DNA of 64,000 bases from an uncultured Bacteroidota bacterium (GTDB lineage: Bacteria; Bacteroidota; Bacteroidia; Flavobacteriales; Flavobacteriaceae), in assembly GCA_902561795.1 (NCBI GenBank), contig CACERG010000005.1:1-64000 (forward strand). The letters run 5' to 3'. A model generated the notes under the pieces. That model was not told where the DNA came from. It saw nothing but the letters and a program-made list of their open reading frames with translations, and ran no database searches. Below are positions 53,090 to 61,413 of this stretch, piece by piece (within the stretch, counting starts at the first letter, position 1; the number at the start of each line of letters is the position of its first letter). Both the position numbers and the translations under genes were made by a program.

Positions 53090-54199
53090 ATGTCAATAAA
53101 TAATTGGTTTAAGGTTAATGATGAAAGTAAAATTTTAACCCCCGGATTAATTGTTTTTCCCGAAAGAATAGAGCATAACATTAAATCTATGATTTCTATT
53201 TCGGGTGATGTAAATCGGTTGATTCCCCATGTTAAAACTTACAAAATGCCCTCAGTCGTTAAACTTCAGATGGATTATGGTATAAAAGAATTCAAATGTG
53301 CAACTTTTGGAGAATTAGAAATGCTGATTTCATGTAAGGTGAAGCATATATTACTTGCAATACAGCCTACAAAGGAAAAAGCAATTCGATTTTTGAATCT
53401 TCAAAAAAAATATCCAAAAATTAAGTTTTCTACACTTGTGGATAATATTGATTCTTTAAAATTGTTTTCAAGTCTATCAAAAGCTATTGATATTAGGATG
53501 AATTTATGGTTAGACATAAATAATGGAATGAATAGAACAGGAATAATTCCAGATAAGGCGTTAGGTCTTTGTTTAGAATTATTTGAGGATCAAAACTTAA
53601 AATTTAATGGACTCCATGTTTATGACGGTCATATTCGACATACGTCCCTAAGTAAAAGATTAAATCAATGTAATTTGGATTTTGAAAAAGTTGAACAACT
53701 AGTGGTGCAAATAAAAAATAAAATCGGAACGTTGCCACAAATTATTACAGGAGGTACGCCTAGTTTTTACCCTCATTCATTGAGAAAAAAAAACCTATTG
53801 AGTCCAGGAACAACTCTTCTTTGGGACTTAGGTTATCAGAAAATATGGAAAGAGTCACCATTTCTGCACGCTGCTGTTTTAGTGACAAGATTAATAAGCA
53901 AACCAGCTCCAAATATCTATTGTTTTGATTTAGGACACAAGGCAGTTTCTTCTGAGATGCCATTACCAAGAATGGAAATTTTTGGTTTGGAGGGAGCATC
54001 TCATAAATCTCAGAGTGAAGAGCATCTTGTAATTGAATATAAAGACCATAAAAATTTAAATATCGGTGACCTGTTTTATGCAATTCCATACCATATATGT
54101 CCTACAGTCGCAAAATACAATAAATCTTATGTTGTAATCAATGGAGAAATTCAGTCTTCATGGGATATCCAGGCAAGAGATTATCAATTATCTTTTTAG
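53090..54199 (+). CDS. D-serine dehydratase / D-threonine aldolase-like PLP enzyme
   Basis: A fold-type III PLP enzyme of 369 residues. The alanine-racemase-like barrel carries the PLP-lysine motif PHVKTYK (Lys49). The C-terminal D-serine-dehydratase-like domain has the metal site HIC (His335, Cys337) in PYHICPTV. As I recall the family, HxC is found in zinc-dependent D-serine dehydratases and D-threo-hydroxyaspartate dehydratases, while D-threonine aldolases have HxD, so a dehydratase is more likely. The product would be pyruvate and ammonia from D-serine, through an enamine that RidA removes. Position in the operon with GntP and RidA genes supports this. The exact substrate is not established. 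Confidence 0.85.
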   Translation: MSINNWFKVNDESKILTPGLIVFPERIEHNIKSMISISGDVNRLIPHVKTYKMPSVVKLQMDYGIKEFKCATFGELEMLISCKVKHILLAIQPTKEKAIRFLNLQKKYPKIKFSTLVDNIDSLKLFSSLSKAIDIRMNLWLDINNGMNRTGIIPDKALGLCLELFEDQNLKFNGLHVYDGHIRHTSLSKRLNQCNLDFEKVEQLVVQIKNKIGTLPQIITGGTPSFYPHSLRKKNLLSPGTTLLWDLGYQKIWKESPFLHAAVLVTRLISKPAPNIYCFDLGHKAVSSEMPLPRMEIFGLEGASHKSQSEEHLVIEYKDHKNLNIGDLFYAIPYHICPTVAKYNKSYVVINGEIQSSWDIQARDYQLSF

Positions 54200-54205
54200 A
54201 GAATT

Positions 54206-55276
54206 ATGGAATTTATTTTTGACGCCCATCTTGACCTATCAATGAATGCAACTGAATGGAATCGTGATTATCGTTTGAAAACAAATACAATTCGTAAACT
54301 TGAAAAAGGAATGAATGATTTGCCAGGCCGAGAACTTTCAACTGTCTCTTTTCCAGATTTACGGAATGGCAACATAGGGTTATGTGTTGGCACTCTAATA
54401 GCAAGATGCGTTAAACCAAAAAACCCTTTACCAGGTTGGAATTCTCAAGAACAAGCTTGGGCTCACACCCAAGGGCAATTGGCTTGGTACAAGGAAATGG
54501 AATCTCAAAAAGAGTTAGTTCAAATAAATTCAAAATCGAACTTAAAAAAACATTTAAATAATTGGAAATCAAATCCAATTAGTACACCTTTAGGTTATGT
54601 TTTAAGTCTTGAGGGAGCAGACTCAATTATATCTATGAATCATTTGGAGCGAATGTATGATATGGGATTAAGAGCTATTGGCCCAGCACATTACGGACCA
54701 GGGACTTATGCTTATGGGACTGATTCAAGTGGAGGAATAGGAGAAAAGGGAAAATTATTGTTGAAAAAAATACAAGAGCTCAAACTTATTCTGGATGTAA
54801 CTCATCTGTGCGATTTAAGTTTTTGGGAAACTCTTGAATTTTATCAAGGTCCAATTTGGGCAAGCCATAGTAATTGCAGAAAAATAGTTAATAATGAAAG
54901 ACAGTTCGATGATTCTCAAATCAGAATTTTGATTGATCATAATGCAGTTATTGGAATGGCATTTGATGCTTGGATGATGACTCCAAATTGGGAAAGAGGA
55001 AAAACTAAACCGAGTGATAAAGGGCTTTTAATTGAATCAATTGTGGACCATATCGACCATATTTGCCAACTTTCTGGAAATACAAATCACGTAATGATTG
55101 GGTCAGATCTAGATGGTGGTTTTGGAAAAGAGCAATGCCCAGAAGATTTGGATACAATTGCTGATTTACAAAAACTAGGATATATTTTAAATAGAAGGGG
55201 CTATTCAGATAATGATATTGAGAAAATATTATCTAAAAATGGAATTTTATTTTTGCAAAAACATTTACCTAATTAG
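54206..55276 (+). CDS. M19 family dipeptidase (membrane/renal dipeptidase-like)
   Basis: A zinc dipeptidase of 356 residues. Metal and catalytic residues are visible: His8 and Asp10 in FDAHLDLS, the bridging Glu in LSLEGADSI, His in LDVTHLCD and His in WASHSNCR. The Asp in IGSDLDGGFG completes the pattern. Members of M19 hydrolyse dipeptides and, unusually, accept D-amino acids at the C-terminal position. No signal peptide is present, so it is cytoplasmic. It starts six bases after the PLP-enzyme stop and is the last gene of the operon. It may supply D-amino acids from imported L,D-dipeptides, which is inference. Confidence 0.9.
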   Translation: MEFIFDAHLDLSMNATEWNRDYRLKTNTIRKLEKGMNDLPGRELSTVSFPDLRNGNIGLCVGTLIARCVKPKNPLPGWNSQEQAWAHTQGQLAWYKEMESQKELVQINSKSNLKKHLNNWKSNPISTPLGYVLSLEGADSIISMNHLERMYDMGLRAIGPAHYGPGTYAYGTDSSGGIGEKGKLLLKKIQELKLILDVTHLCDLSFWETLEFYQGPIWASHSNCRKIVNNERQFDDSQIRILIDHNAVIGMAFDAWMMTPNWERGKTKPSDKGLLIESIVDHIDHICQLSGNTNHVMIGSDLDGGFGKEQCPEDLDTIADLQKLGYILNRRGYSDNDIEKILSKNGILFLQKHLPN

Positions 55277-55351
55277 TTTTTTTAAAAACAACCTACTTAA
55301 TTAAACCTTTATATATTGATAGTCAACAAGTTATAGCTAATTTTAAATTTA

Positions 55352-55378
55352 ATTAATCTTTGATTAATCAAGTTTTTT
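55352..55378 (+). terminator. Possible AT-rich terminator after the M19 dipeptidase
   Basis: ATTAATC at 55352-55358 and GATTAAT at 55362-55368 form a perfect seven-base stem with a three-base loop, followed by TTTTTT at 55373-55378. The stem is nearly all A-T and so weak, but it ends the four-gene operon. Confidence 0.35.
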
Positions 55379-55439
55379 CAAAGTTAAATATATTATTATC
55401 TGACTTCTTATAATTTATCTATTCCTTTATATTTATATA

Positions 55440-55907
55440 ATGAAAAAAATCTATTTAATTTTAATACTACTTACATCTCTCAATGTTATGGCTCAAAACA
55501 AAAAAAATTATTTTATACATTTCACATCAAACCCAATGGTCAATCCAAGTGCCGCAATAATGTCAATAAATGCAGCAAGTGAAGCCCTGAAGCAAGGGCA
55601 TAGTGTAGTATACTTTGCAGCAGGAGATGGTGTTAGGATTTTATTAAAAGATGTGATAAAGAATCTTCACACTGTAACTGCACACGGTGGTAGATTTGGT
55701 AAAATAAGTAAAATGGCCGAAAATCTATTTTTAGAGTTTTCTAATCAAGGAGGTATTATTCACGTTTCAGAAGGTTCTTTTGCTACTTATGGGATAAACC
55801 AAGATAATCATAAAGAGCATTTGATTGAAGTATCAAAGATATTCTGGAGCTACCCCAAACAATTAATTGAAGAAAGCTCAAAAGCAGATATCGTCTTTTC
55901 CTACTAA
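55440..55907 (+). CDS. Exported DsrE-like protein
   Basis: The 155-residue protein has a signal peptide (MKKIYLILILLTSLNVMA). The body has the DsrE/DsrF-like order of elements: a first strand YFIHFTSNPM, then AIMSINAASEALKQGHSVVYFAAGDGVRIL near 42-71 and later a helix and strand. The mature protein contains no cysteine at all, so the sulfur-transfer Cys of TusD/DsrE is missing. It is probably a periplasmic sulfur-relay-fold protein with another role. It is monocistronic as far as can be seen. Confidence 0.65.
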   Translation: MKKIYLILILLTSLNVMAQNKKNYFIHFTSNPMVNPSAAIMSINAASEALKQGHSVVYFAAGDGVRILLKDVIKNLHTVTAHGGRFGKISKMAENLFLEFSNQGGIIHVSEGSFATYGINQDNHKEHLIEVSKIFWSYPKQLIEESSKADIVFSY

Positions 55908-56017
55908 ATGAATAATAACAATCTAAGTTAATTTAAAAAGCATCTGGCAGTAGGAAAGAAAATACATCTAGAGTCAAACTACCTTAGACAGTAGAAGCAT
56001 TATTTTGGCAGAGTAAT

Positions 56018-56025
56018 TATATTTG
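56018..56025 (+). promoter_or_regulatory. Possible -7 promoter element for the orphan lipoprotein gene
   Basis: TATATTTG matches TAnnTTTG, 21 bases before the ATG at 56047. No -33 element at normal spacing is evident. Confidence 0.35.
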
Positions 56026-56046
56026 GACTATGAAAAACTTTATTAA

Positions 56047-56667
56047 ATGAAGCATTTCTTTTTTCTATTAATATCATTTTTAATTGTCGGATGTTCAAAC
56101 GATATGAATGATTCTGAACAAACATCACAACAATCAACCGATATGAATGTTTCTGAGCAAGAAAAAGAAAGGTTTTTCAGCCAAGAAAATGCACTAAATG
56201 TTTTATCAGATGAAGAAACAACATTAAGAGAAAAACTGGCATTTTTAACTAATGATTACGAATTATGGTTTAATGAAACAGAATACAACAATCAATTAGA
56301 AGAAAATAATCAAGAGGCATATCATTTTGAAAGATTTTTTCAAAGTGATTCAATAACTGAAATACGTTATTTTAAGTTATATGATAATCAATGCTGGACT
56401 GATTTTTACGGCTCAGATATTGGAACAGACGAAGTTGAGTTTTCTGATTCTCCATTTAGAGTTGGGTTAATCCCAGTAGTCGCTGATGGGGGAGGCCAAG
56501 AGCTTTCATTAGAAGAGGGGGTTTTATATCACAGAAGTGTATGTACGTGTCCTAATGAAGATAATACTGGTTTTTTAAAATATGATATAGCTGTTTACAA
56601 ACTAATTACGAATGAGCAATTTCAGTTGATGAATGATTGGATGTCGAGTTTACTTCCATGTGACTAA
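56047..56667 (+). CDS. Lipoprotein of unknown function
   Basis: The 206-residue protein has a lipoprotein signal, MKHFFFLLISFLIVGC, with the acylated Cys at 16. An acidic, Ser/Asn/Gln-rich linker follows, in which a short unit recurs in NDMNDSEQ and TDMNVSEQ. The folded part (about 60-206) has Trp- and Tyr-containing strands and four cysteines, in NQCWTDF, VCTCPNED and LLPCD, that could form disulfides. I do not recognise the family. It is flanked by orphan genes and tRNA-Arg. Confidence 0.65.
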   Translation: MKHFFFLLISFLIVGCSNDMNDSEQTSQQSTDMNVSEQEKERFFSQENALNVLSDEETTLREKLAFLTNDYELWFNETEYNNQLEENNQEAYHFERFFQSDSITEIRYFKLYDNQCWTDFYGSDIGTDEVEFSDSPFRVGLIPVVADGGGQELSLEEGVLYHRSVCTCPNEDNTGFLKYDIAVYKLITNEQFQLMNDWMSSLLPCD

Positions 56668-56949
56668 TTTGTGATTGGCAAGCATTACAAGGTTAGTACA
56701 CTAAAAATTTCCCAAAAGATCTATTATTAGTCAGATTTTATATTCTTATTTAGAGAAAAATCCTAGTGCATAATAAAGAGGATAAGAGAGGGTTATCGAT
56801 TATGTCCTTTTATTTATATTTGCTTGCCTATTTTAAGGGTTTTTAGAGTAAGATACTTTTGGCAATATTGTGATTTTGATTGTGATTTTTAGTCAAGAGA
56901 ATAAGTTTAAATGATTAAAACTTCTGAAAGCCCTTGTAAACAGTACAAG
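56668..56949. other. Non-coding stretch before tRNA-Arg
   Basis: A 282-base gap between the orphan lipoprotein stop and tRNA-Arg. I see no open frame of useful length and no RNA fold I can recognise. The only signal is TACTTTTG at 56854, listed separately. Confidence 0.5.
56854..56861 (+). promoter_or_regulatory. Possible -7 promoter element for tRNA-Arg
   Basis: TACTTTTG matches TAnnTTTG and lies 88 bases before the tRNA 5' end, leaving a long precursor leader. No good -33 TTG is seen, so this is tentative. Confidence 0.3.
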
Positions 56950-57023
56950 GGTCGCGTAGCTCAGCTGGATAGAGCATCTGCCTTCTAAGCAGACGGTCAT
57001 AGGTTCGAATCCTATCGCGATCA
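56950..57023 (+). tRNA. tRNA-Arg(TCT)
   Basis: The acceptor stem GGTCGCG pairs with CGCGATC (57016-57022) with one G-T pair. The anticodon loop CTTCTAA gives TCT, reading AGA/AGG. D arm, anticodon stem CTGCC/AGCAG-type pairing and the TTCGAAT T-loop are present. No CCA is encoded. A terminator lies 15 bases downstream. Confidence 0.96.
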
Positions 57024-57038
57024 CTTTAAAAAAGTTTT

Positions 57039-57065
57039 AAACCCTTTAAATAAAGGGTTTTCTTT
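57039..57065 (+). terminator. Rho-independent terminator after tRNA-Arg
   Basis: AAACCCTTT at 57039-57047 pairs with AAAGGGTTT at 57052-57060 across a four-base loop, followed by TCTTTATTG. Confidence 0.75.
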
Positions 57066-57099
57066 ATTGTTTTTATATGAAATAAGAAAAAATTATAAA

Positions 57100-57690
57100 A
57101 TGTCATGTCTAATTAAGAATATTTCAATTTTTTTAATGACAGCTTTCTTTCTATTAAAATGCTCAGGGGATGATTCAAATGATACGACGGGAGAGATAAT
57201 GTTACCAGTAATAATCAAAACCGAATCACAACTCAGAGATGAAGAATATAAAGCTGATTCGATATATGGAAAGATTAGAAATTTAGATGATTATTGGATT
57301 GCATTTAAAACCATCGGTGAAACACAATATGGATATGACTTTGGAGAACAAGAGGTGGAAATTTTTACTGATTTAACAATTGCAAGCTCCGACAGTAACA
57401 GGGACGACGCAGCTGGTATAGCTCATGGATCATGTAAAGAGGGAATTATTAAAATAGCCATTAATGCTGATTATTGGGCTGAATACTCTTTTAATAGAAG
57501 ATTAATATTAATGTGGCACGAATTTGGGCATGATGTACTTAATGCAGCACATGTTTCAGATGAAAGAGCAATAATGAATACTCCACTTCCAGATGAGTAT
57601 GACCTTGAGATATTTAAAAAAGAAGAAGCTGATTTATTTAGCGGAAAAGATTTAATTCTATTTGATTGTAATGACCCTTATTTTAATTAA
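57100..57690 (+). CDS. Lipoprotein with a zincin-like HExxH motif
   Basis: The 196-residue protein starts at the ATG of MSCLIKNISIFLM, giving a lipoprotein signal with FLLKC and acylated Cys21. An upstream in-frame ATG overlaps the terminator and spoils the signal. Near residue 140 it has WHEFGHDVLNAAHVSDERAIMN: His140, Glu141, His144 and His151. That is an HExxH core with a third His six residues on, one residue longer than the metzincin HExxHxxGxxH. It is probably a surface-anchored metalloprotease of an unnamed family. It lies between tRNA-Arg and alanine dehydrogenase. Confidence 0.7.
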   Translation: MSCLIKNISIFLMTAFFLLKCSGDDSNDTTGEIMLPVIIKTESQLRDEEYKADSIYGKIRNLDDYWIAFKTIGETQYGYDFGEQEVEIFTDLTIASSDSNRDDAAGIAHGSCKEGIIKIAINADYWAEYSFNRRLILMWHEFGHDVLNAAHVSDERAIMNTPLPDEYDLEIFKKEEADLFSGKDLILFDCNDPYFN

Positions 57691-57733
57691 TCTTAGTAAT
57701 TTAAAATTTAAAATTAATTTTCCTAAAAGTTAA

Positions 57734-58843
57734 ATGAAAATAGGAATACCCAAAGAGATTAAACCCCAAGAAGCTAGGGTAGGGCTTACTCCTGCAGGTG
57801 CATTTTACCTTGTGAGTGAAGGACACCAAGTTTGCATCCAAAAAAATGCAGGTTTATTAAGTGGGTTTGATGATAAGGAATATCAAAAAGTAGGTTGTAA
57901 AATCGTAAGTAAAATTGAAGACATATACAATTTTGCAGAAATGATAGTTAAAGTTAAAGAACCTATTGAACAGGAGTACGACCTAATTATGCCTGATCAA
58001 TTGATTTTTACCTTTTTTCATTTTGCTTCAAGTAAAAAATTAACTGAAGCGATGATAGGTTCAAATTCTATTTGTTTAGCATATGAGACAGTTGAAGAAA
58101 ATGGCAAGTTACCATTATTGATTCCAATGTCTGAAGTTGCAGGAAGAATGGCTACTCAAGAGGGAGCCAAATATCTTGGAAAACCTTTTGGAGGCTTTGG
58201 TATCCTTTTGGGCGGAGTTACTGGTGTAAGACCCGCAAACGTTATGATTATTGGGGGTGGAATTGCAGGTACTGAGGCGGCATTGATGGCAGCCGGCTTA
58301 GGCGCAAACGTTTCAATATTTGACAATAATTTGGAACGATTACGTGATTTAGAAAAAACAATGCCTGATAATGTTACTCCTATTTTTTCTAATCAACTTA
58401 ATATAGAACTTGAAATCCGAAGATCGCATTTGATAATAGGTACTGTTTTAATACCTGGATCTAAGACTCCAAAATTAATTGACAAAAAAATGTTATCAAA
58501 AATGATGCAGGGAACAGTTTTAGTTGATGTGGCTATTGATCAAGGGGGATGCTTTGAAACAAGTGAACCCACAACACACGAAAATCCAATTGTTATAAAA
58601 GAAGGAATTATCCATTATGCAGTAACCAATATGCCAGGAGCAGTTCCAAATACTTCAACTATAGCATTAACTAATTCGACTTTAAGTTACATTATTGAAC
58701 TTGCAAATAAAGGCTGGAAAAAAGCATGTCAAGAAAATTCCTCCCTTGCTAAAGGGTTAAATATAATGAATGGAAAAGTTGTTTATAAACAAGTGGCTGA
58801 TGCATTTGATTTGGATTTCACTGAAGTTGAATCACTAATTTAA
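57734..58843 (+). CDS. ald: Alanine dehydrogenase
   Basis: It catalyses reversible NAD-dependent oxidative deamination of L-alanine to pyruvate and ammonia. The 369-residue protein begins MKIGIPKEIKPQEARVGLTP. The substrate Lys is in VKVKEP near 75, the catalytic His in FFHFASSKKL near 96, and the NAD-binding Rossmann motif is IIGGGIAGTEAA near 173. SIAxxQGG-type AIDQGGCFETSEPTTH follows. The length fits Ald. It is followed by the DUF4442 and NPD genes, and may funnel alanine from peptide breakdown to pyruvate. Confidence 0.94.
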   Translation: MKIGIPKEIKPQEARVGLTPAGAFYLVSEGHQVCIQKNAGLLSGFDDKEYQKVGCKIVSKIEDIYNFAEMIVKVKEPIEQEYDLIMPDQLIFTFFHFASSKKLTEAMIGSNSICLAYETVEENGKLPLLIPMSEVAGRMATQEGAKYLGKPFGGFGILLGGVTGVRPANVMIIGGGIAGTEAALMAAGLGANVSIFDNNLERLRDLEKTMPDNVTPIFSNQLNIELEIRRSHLIIGTVLIPGSKTPKLIDKKMLSKMMQGTVLVDVAIDQGGCFETSEPTTHENPIVIKEGIIHYAVTNMPGAVPNTSTIALTNSTLSYIIELANKGWKKACQENSSLAKGLNIMNGKVVYKQVADAFDLDFTEVESLI

Positions 58844-58847
58844 GGGT

Positions 58848-59300
58848 ATGGAATTTACTCCGTTTGGTATCAACCTTTACACTTTTTTTAATTTACCTTC
58901 TGCATGGTGGTGTGGTGTAAGAGTAAAAGAAATTTCAAGTAAATATTGTAGTACAAAAGTAAATTTGAATTGGATTAATAAAAACCCTTTTAAATCAATT
59001 TTTTGGGCTATTCAGGGAATGGCCGCAGAGCTTTCTACAGGGGTTTTGATAATGCAGGCATCAAAAAGATTTAAATGTGATATTTCAATGCTTGTAATTA
59101 ATAACAAAGCAACTTTCACAAAAAAAGCGAAAGGACAAATTGTTTTTTCATGTGATAATGGAGAAGCTGTTGATAAAACATTCACTAAATTGTTAAAAAC
59201 AAATAAATCTCAAACCTTATGGCTTCAAGCAAAAGGTATTGATAAAGAAGGTGATATCGTATCAACTTTCGATTTTGAATGGACCCTTTTACTAAAATAA
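58848..59300 (+). CDS. DUF4442 hotdog-fold protein
   Basis: The 150-residue protein resembles DUF4442, a hotdog-fold family related to acyl-CoA thioesterases. Supporting features are NLPSAWWCGVRVKEIS near the N-terminus, FWAIQGMAAELSTGVLIMQA near 52-71 forming the central helix, and the later FTKKAKGQIVFSC strand pair. No catalytic residue can be confirmed by eye, and the substrate is not known. It begins four bases after ald. Confidence 0.8.
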   Translation: MEFTPFGINLYTFFNLPSAWWCGVRVKEISSKYCSTKVNLNWINKNPFKSIFWAIQGMAAELSTGVLIMQASKRFKCDISMLVINNKATFTKKAKGQIVFSCDNGEAVDKTFTKLLKTNKSQTLWLQAKGIDKEGDIVSTFDFEWTLLLK

Positions 59301-59305
59301 ATTCT

Positions 59306-60280
59306 ATGAGACCATCATTTTTTAAAGACCTATCTATACCTGCTGTTGCTGCACCTATGTTTTTAATTTCTTGTCCAAAGCTTGTAATTGAATGTTGTAA
59401 AAATGGTGTTGTAGGAACACTTCCTGCACTAAACCAAAAAACTACTGAGGGTTTTGAAGAATGGATTATTGAAATTAAAGAAGCCTTGAGTAAATATGAA
59501 ATAGAAACTGGGAAAAACACTGCTCCCTTCGGAGTAAACCTTATAGTTCATCCAACAAATCCAAGAGTTATGCCTGACTTGCAAATATGTATTAAGCATA
59601 AAGTTCCTATAGTTATCACTTCACTTGGTGCCGTATCTGATCTTGTAGATGCTGTTCACAGCTATGGAGGACTTGTATTTCATGATATTATTAAAAGAAG
59701 ACACGCTGAAAAAGCTACTGAAGCTGGGGTTGATGGGTTGATATTAGTTGCTGCTGGTGCTGGTGGCCATGGAGGGACAATTAACCCTATGGCATTAATT
59801 AATGAGGTTAAAACTTTTTTTAATAAAACAATTCTACTTTCAGGTTGTATAAGTAACGGTAATGATATTGCATCTGCCCTTCAAATGGGAGCCGATTTAG
59901 CTTACATGGGAACACGATTTATAAACGTAAATGAAAGTATGGCTGATAAGTCATATCAAAAAATGATAATGGATAGCAAGGCCGAGGATATAATTTATAC
60001 AGCTGCTGTTTCAGGAGTTAATGCGAGTTTTTTGAGACCAAGTTTAGAAGCTATGGGTATCACTGAGGATTTATGGAAAAAAACAAAAAAAATTGATTTT
60101 GGAAGCGAATTAGATCATGCTAAGGAAGAGGCAAAGGCATGGAAGACAATTTGGTCTGCAGGTCAAGGTGTAACTTCAATAAGTGATATAAAACCAGTGG
60201 GAGAGCTTATTAGTCAATTAAAAGTGGAATTTGAAAAAGCTTTATCAAAACAAAAAGAAAATTATAAATACTTTTTTTAA
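59306..60280 (+). CDS. Nitronate monooxygenase-like FMN enzyme
   Basis: The 324-residue protein starts at the ATG of MRPSFFKDLSIPAVAAP. An in-frame ATG nine codons upstream lies inside the DUF4442 gene and is less likely. It has the NPD/2-nitropropane dioxygenase TIM-barrel pattern: AAPMFLISCPKL near 14-25, GVNLIVHPTNPR near 80-91, AAGAGGHGG near 150-158 and GADLAYMGTRFI near 200-211. The family oxidises alkyl nitronates with FMN and O2, and some members act on fatty-acid or other substrates. The natural substrate here is unknown. It converges with the AI-2E transporter gene. Confidence 0.88.
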   Translation: MRPSFFKDLSIPAVAAPMFLISCPKLVIECCKNGVVGTLPALNQKTTEGFEEWIIEIKEALSKYEIETGKNTAPFGVNLIVHPTNPRVMPDLQICIKHKVPIVITSLGAVSDLVDAVHSYGGLVFHDIIKRRHAEKATEAGVDGLILVAAGAGGHGGTINPMALINEVKTFFNKTILLSGCISNGNDIASALQMGADLAYMGTRFINVNESMADKSYQKMIMDSKAEDIIYTAAVSGVNASFLRPSLEAMGITEDLWKKTKKIDFGSELDHAKEEAKAWKTIWSAGQGVTSISDIKPVGELISQLKVEFEKALSKQKENYKYFF

Positions 60281-60305
60281 TTTCATTTACAACACAATCA
60301 GACTT

Positions 60306-61394
60306 TCAAAAATTTTTAGTAAGCGATTTAATAATTTTATTTTTTGGTAAAAATTCTTGACCTATTACTTTTAAAGAAGTATAAAGTGGTATTGCGAAGA
60401 TCATTCCCACAGGACCTGTGAGTGTACCAGCTGCAAGTATGAGGATAAAAATTTCCAGAGGATGTGATTTCACACTATTTGAGAAGATAAAAGGTTGGCT
60501 AAAAAAATTATCGATTATTTGCCCAATTAAAAAGCCAACTAAAACAAATAACGTTTTGGGCATTATAATAGTACTAAAATCTGAACCTATAAAACTACTC
60601 ATAGTTAAAATTGAAATAAGGAATGCACCTATTATAGGTCCTAGATATGGAATTAAATTAAGAAGTGCACACAGAAATGCGATTACAAATGCATTTTGAA
60701 CATCTAAAATAGTAAGCACTATACTGTAAATGATTAGTAAAATACTAATTTGCATCAAAAGACCTAAAAAATAACGAGATAGTAAGTTTTTGATCTTATT
60801 GATAGATTTTTCTACTTTGTTTGATATTTTATCCTCCACCATGGCTAAAATTATTCTCTTTTGAATAAAACTATCTTTTAAAAAAAAGAATAATATGAAT
60901 ACTATTGAGAATAAACCCACGGTAAAACCACCAAATAGTTCCAATGTTTGATTGATTAATTCAGGAAGAAGTCCAAAGTTTACATTTTTAAATAAATTAT
61001 CTACTGAAAGTTGCTGTTTCCAAAAACTGTTATCAAGCTGAAAATAAATACTTATTTCATTTACTAAAGTCTCGATATTTATCTTTAATGTATCGATATT
61101 TAATAAAGCTAGATTTTCTACTTGTTTTATAAATAAAGGGACAAACAGAGAAAAAATACTAATTAAAATACCTAACAAAAATATTATACTTATTGTTGAT
61201 GCTAAAATTGAATTTAGTTTCACTTTTTCTGAAAGGAATTGACTTATTGGACGTCCAATTAAACTTACAACCCCCGCAATTAACATATAAATTATAAGTG
61301 ATTTAAGTTGAAACAGCAACCAGGCAATGATACATAGACCTAAAAGTCTAATTATGGCCCAAAAAACTCCTACAGTGATTTCTCTGGAATTCAT
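60306..61394 (-). CDS. AI-2E family transporter
   Basis: A polytopic inner-membrane protein of 362 residues from the ATG of MNSREITVGVFWAIIRL. A longer start overlaps rsmE and is less likely. It has about eight hydrophobic segments and the family motif ILNLIPYLGPIIGAFL-like LLNLIPYLGPIIGAFLISI near 250. Despite the name, most members of the family are not autoinducer exporters, and several are ion or solute channels. It is the third gene of the run tsaD-rsmE-AI-2E. Confidence 0.88.
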   Translation of the reverse strand: MNSREITVGVFWAIIRLLGLCIIAWLLFQLKSLIIYMLIAGVVSLIGRPISQFLSEKVKLNSILASTISIIFLLGILISIFSLFVPLFIKQVENLALLNIDTLKINIETLVNEISIYFQLDNSFWKQQLSVDNLFKNVNFGLLPELINQTLELFGGFTVGLFSIVFILFFFLKDSFIQKRIILAMVEDKISNKVEKSINKIKNLLSRYFLGLLMQISILLIIYSIVLTILDVQNAFVIAFLCALLNLIPYLGPIIGAFLISILTMSSFIGSDFSTIIMPKTLFVLVGFLIGQIIDNFFSQPFIFSNSVKSHPLEIFILILAAGTLTGPVGMIFAIPLYTSLKVIGQEFLPKNKIIKSLTKNF

Positions 61395-61413
61395 ATGCAA
61401 AGATAGGAAAGTT

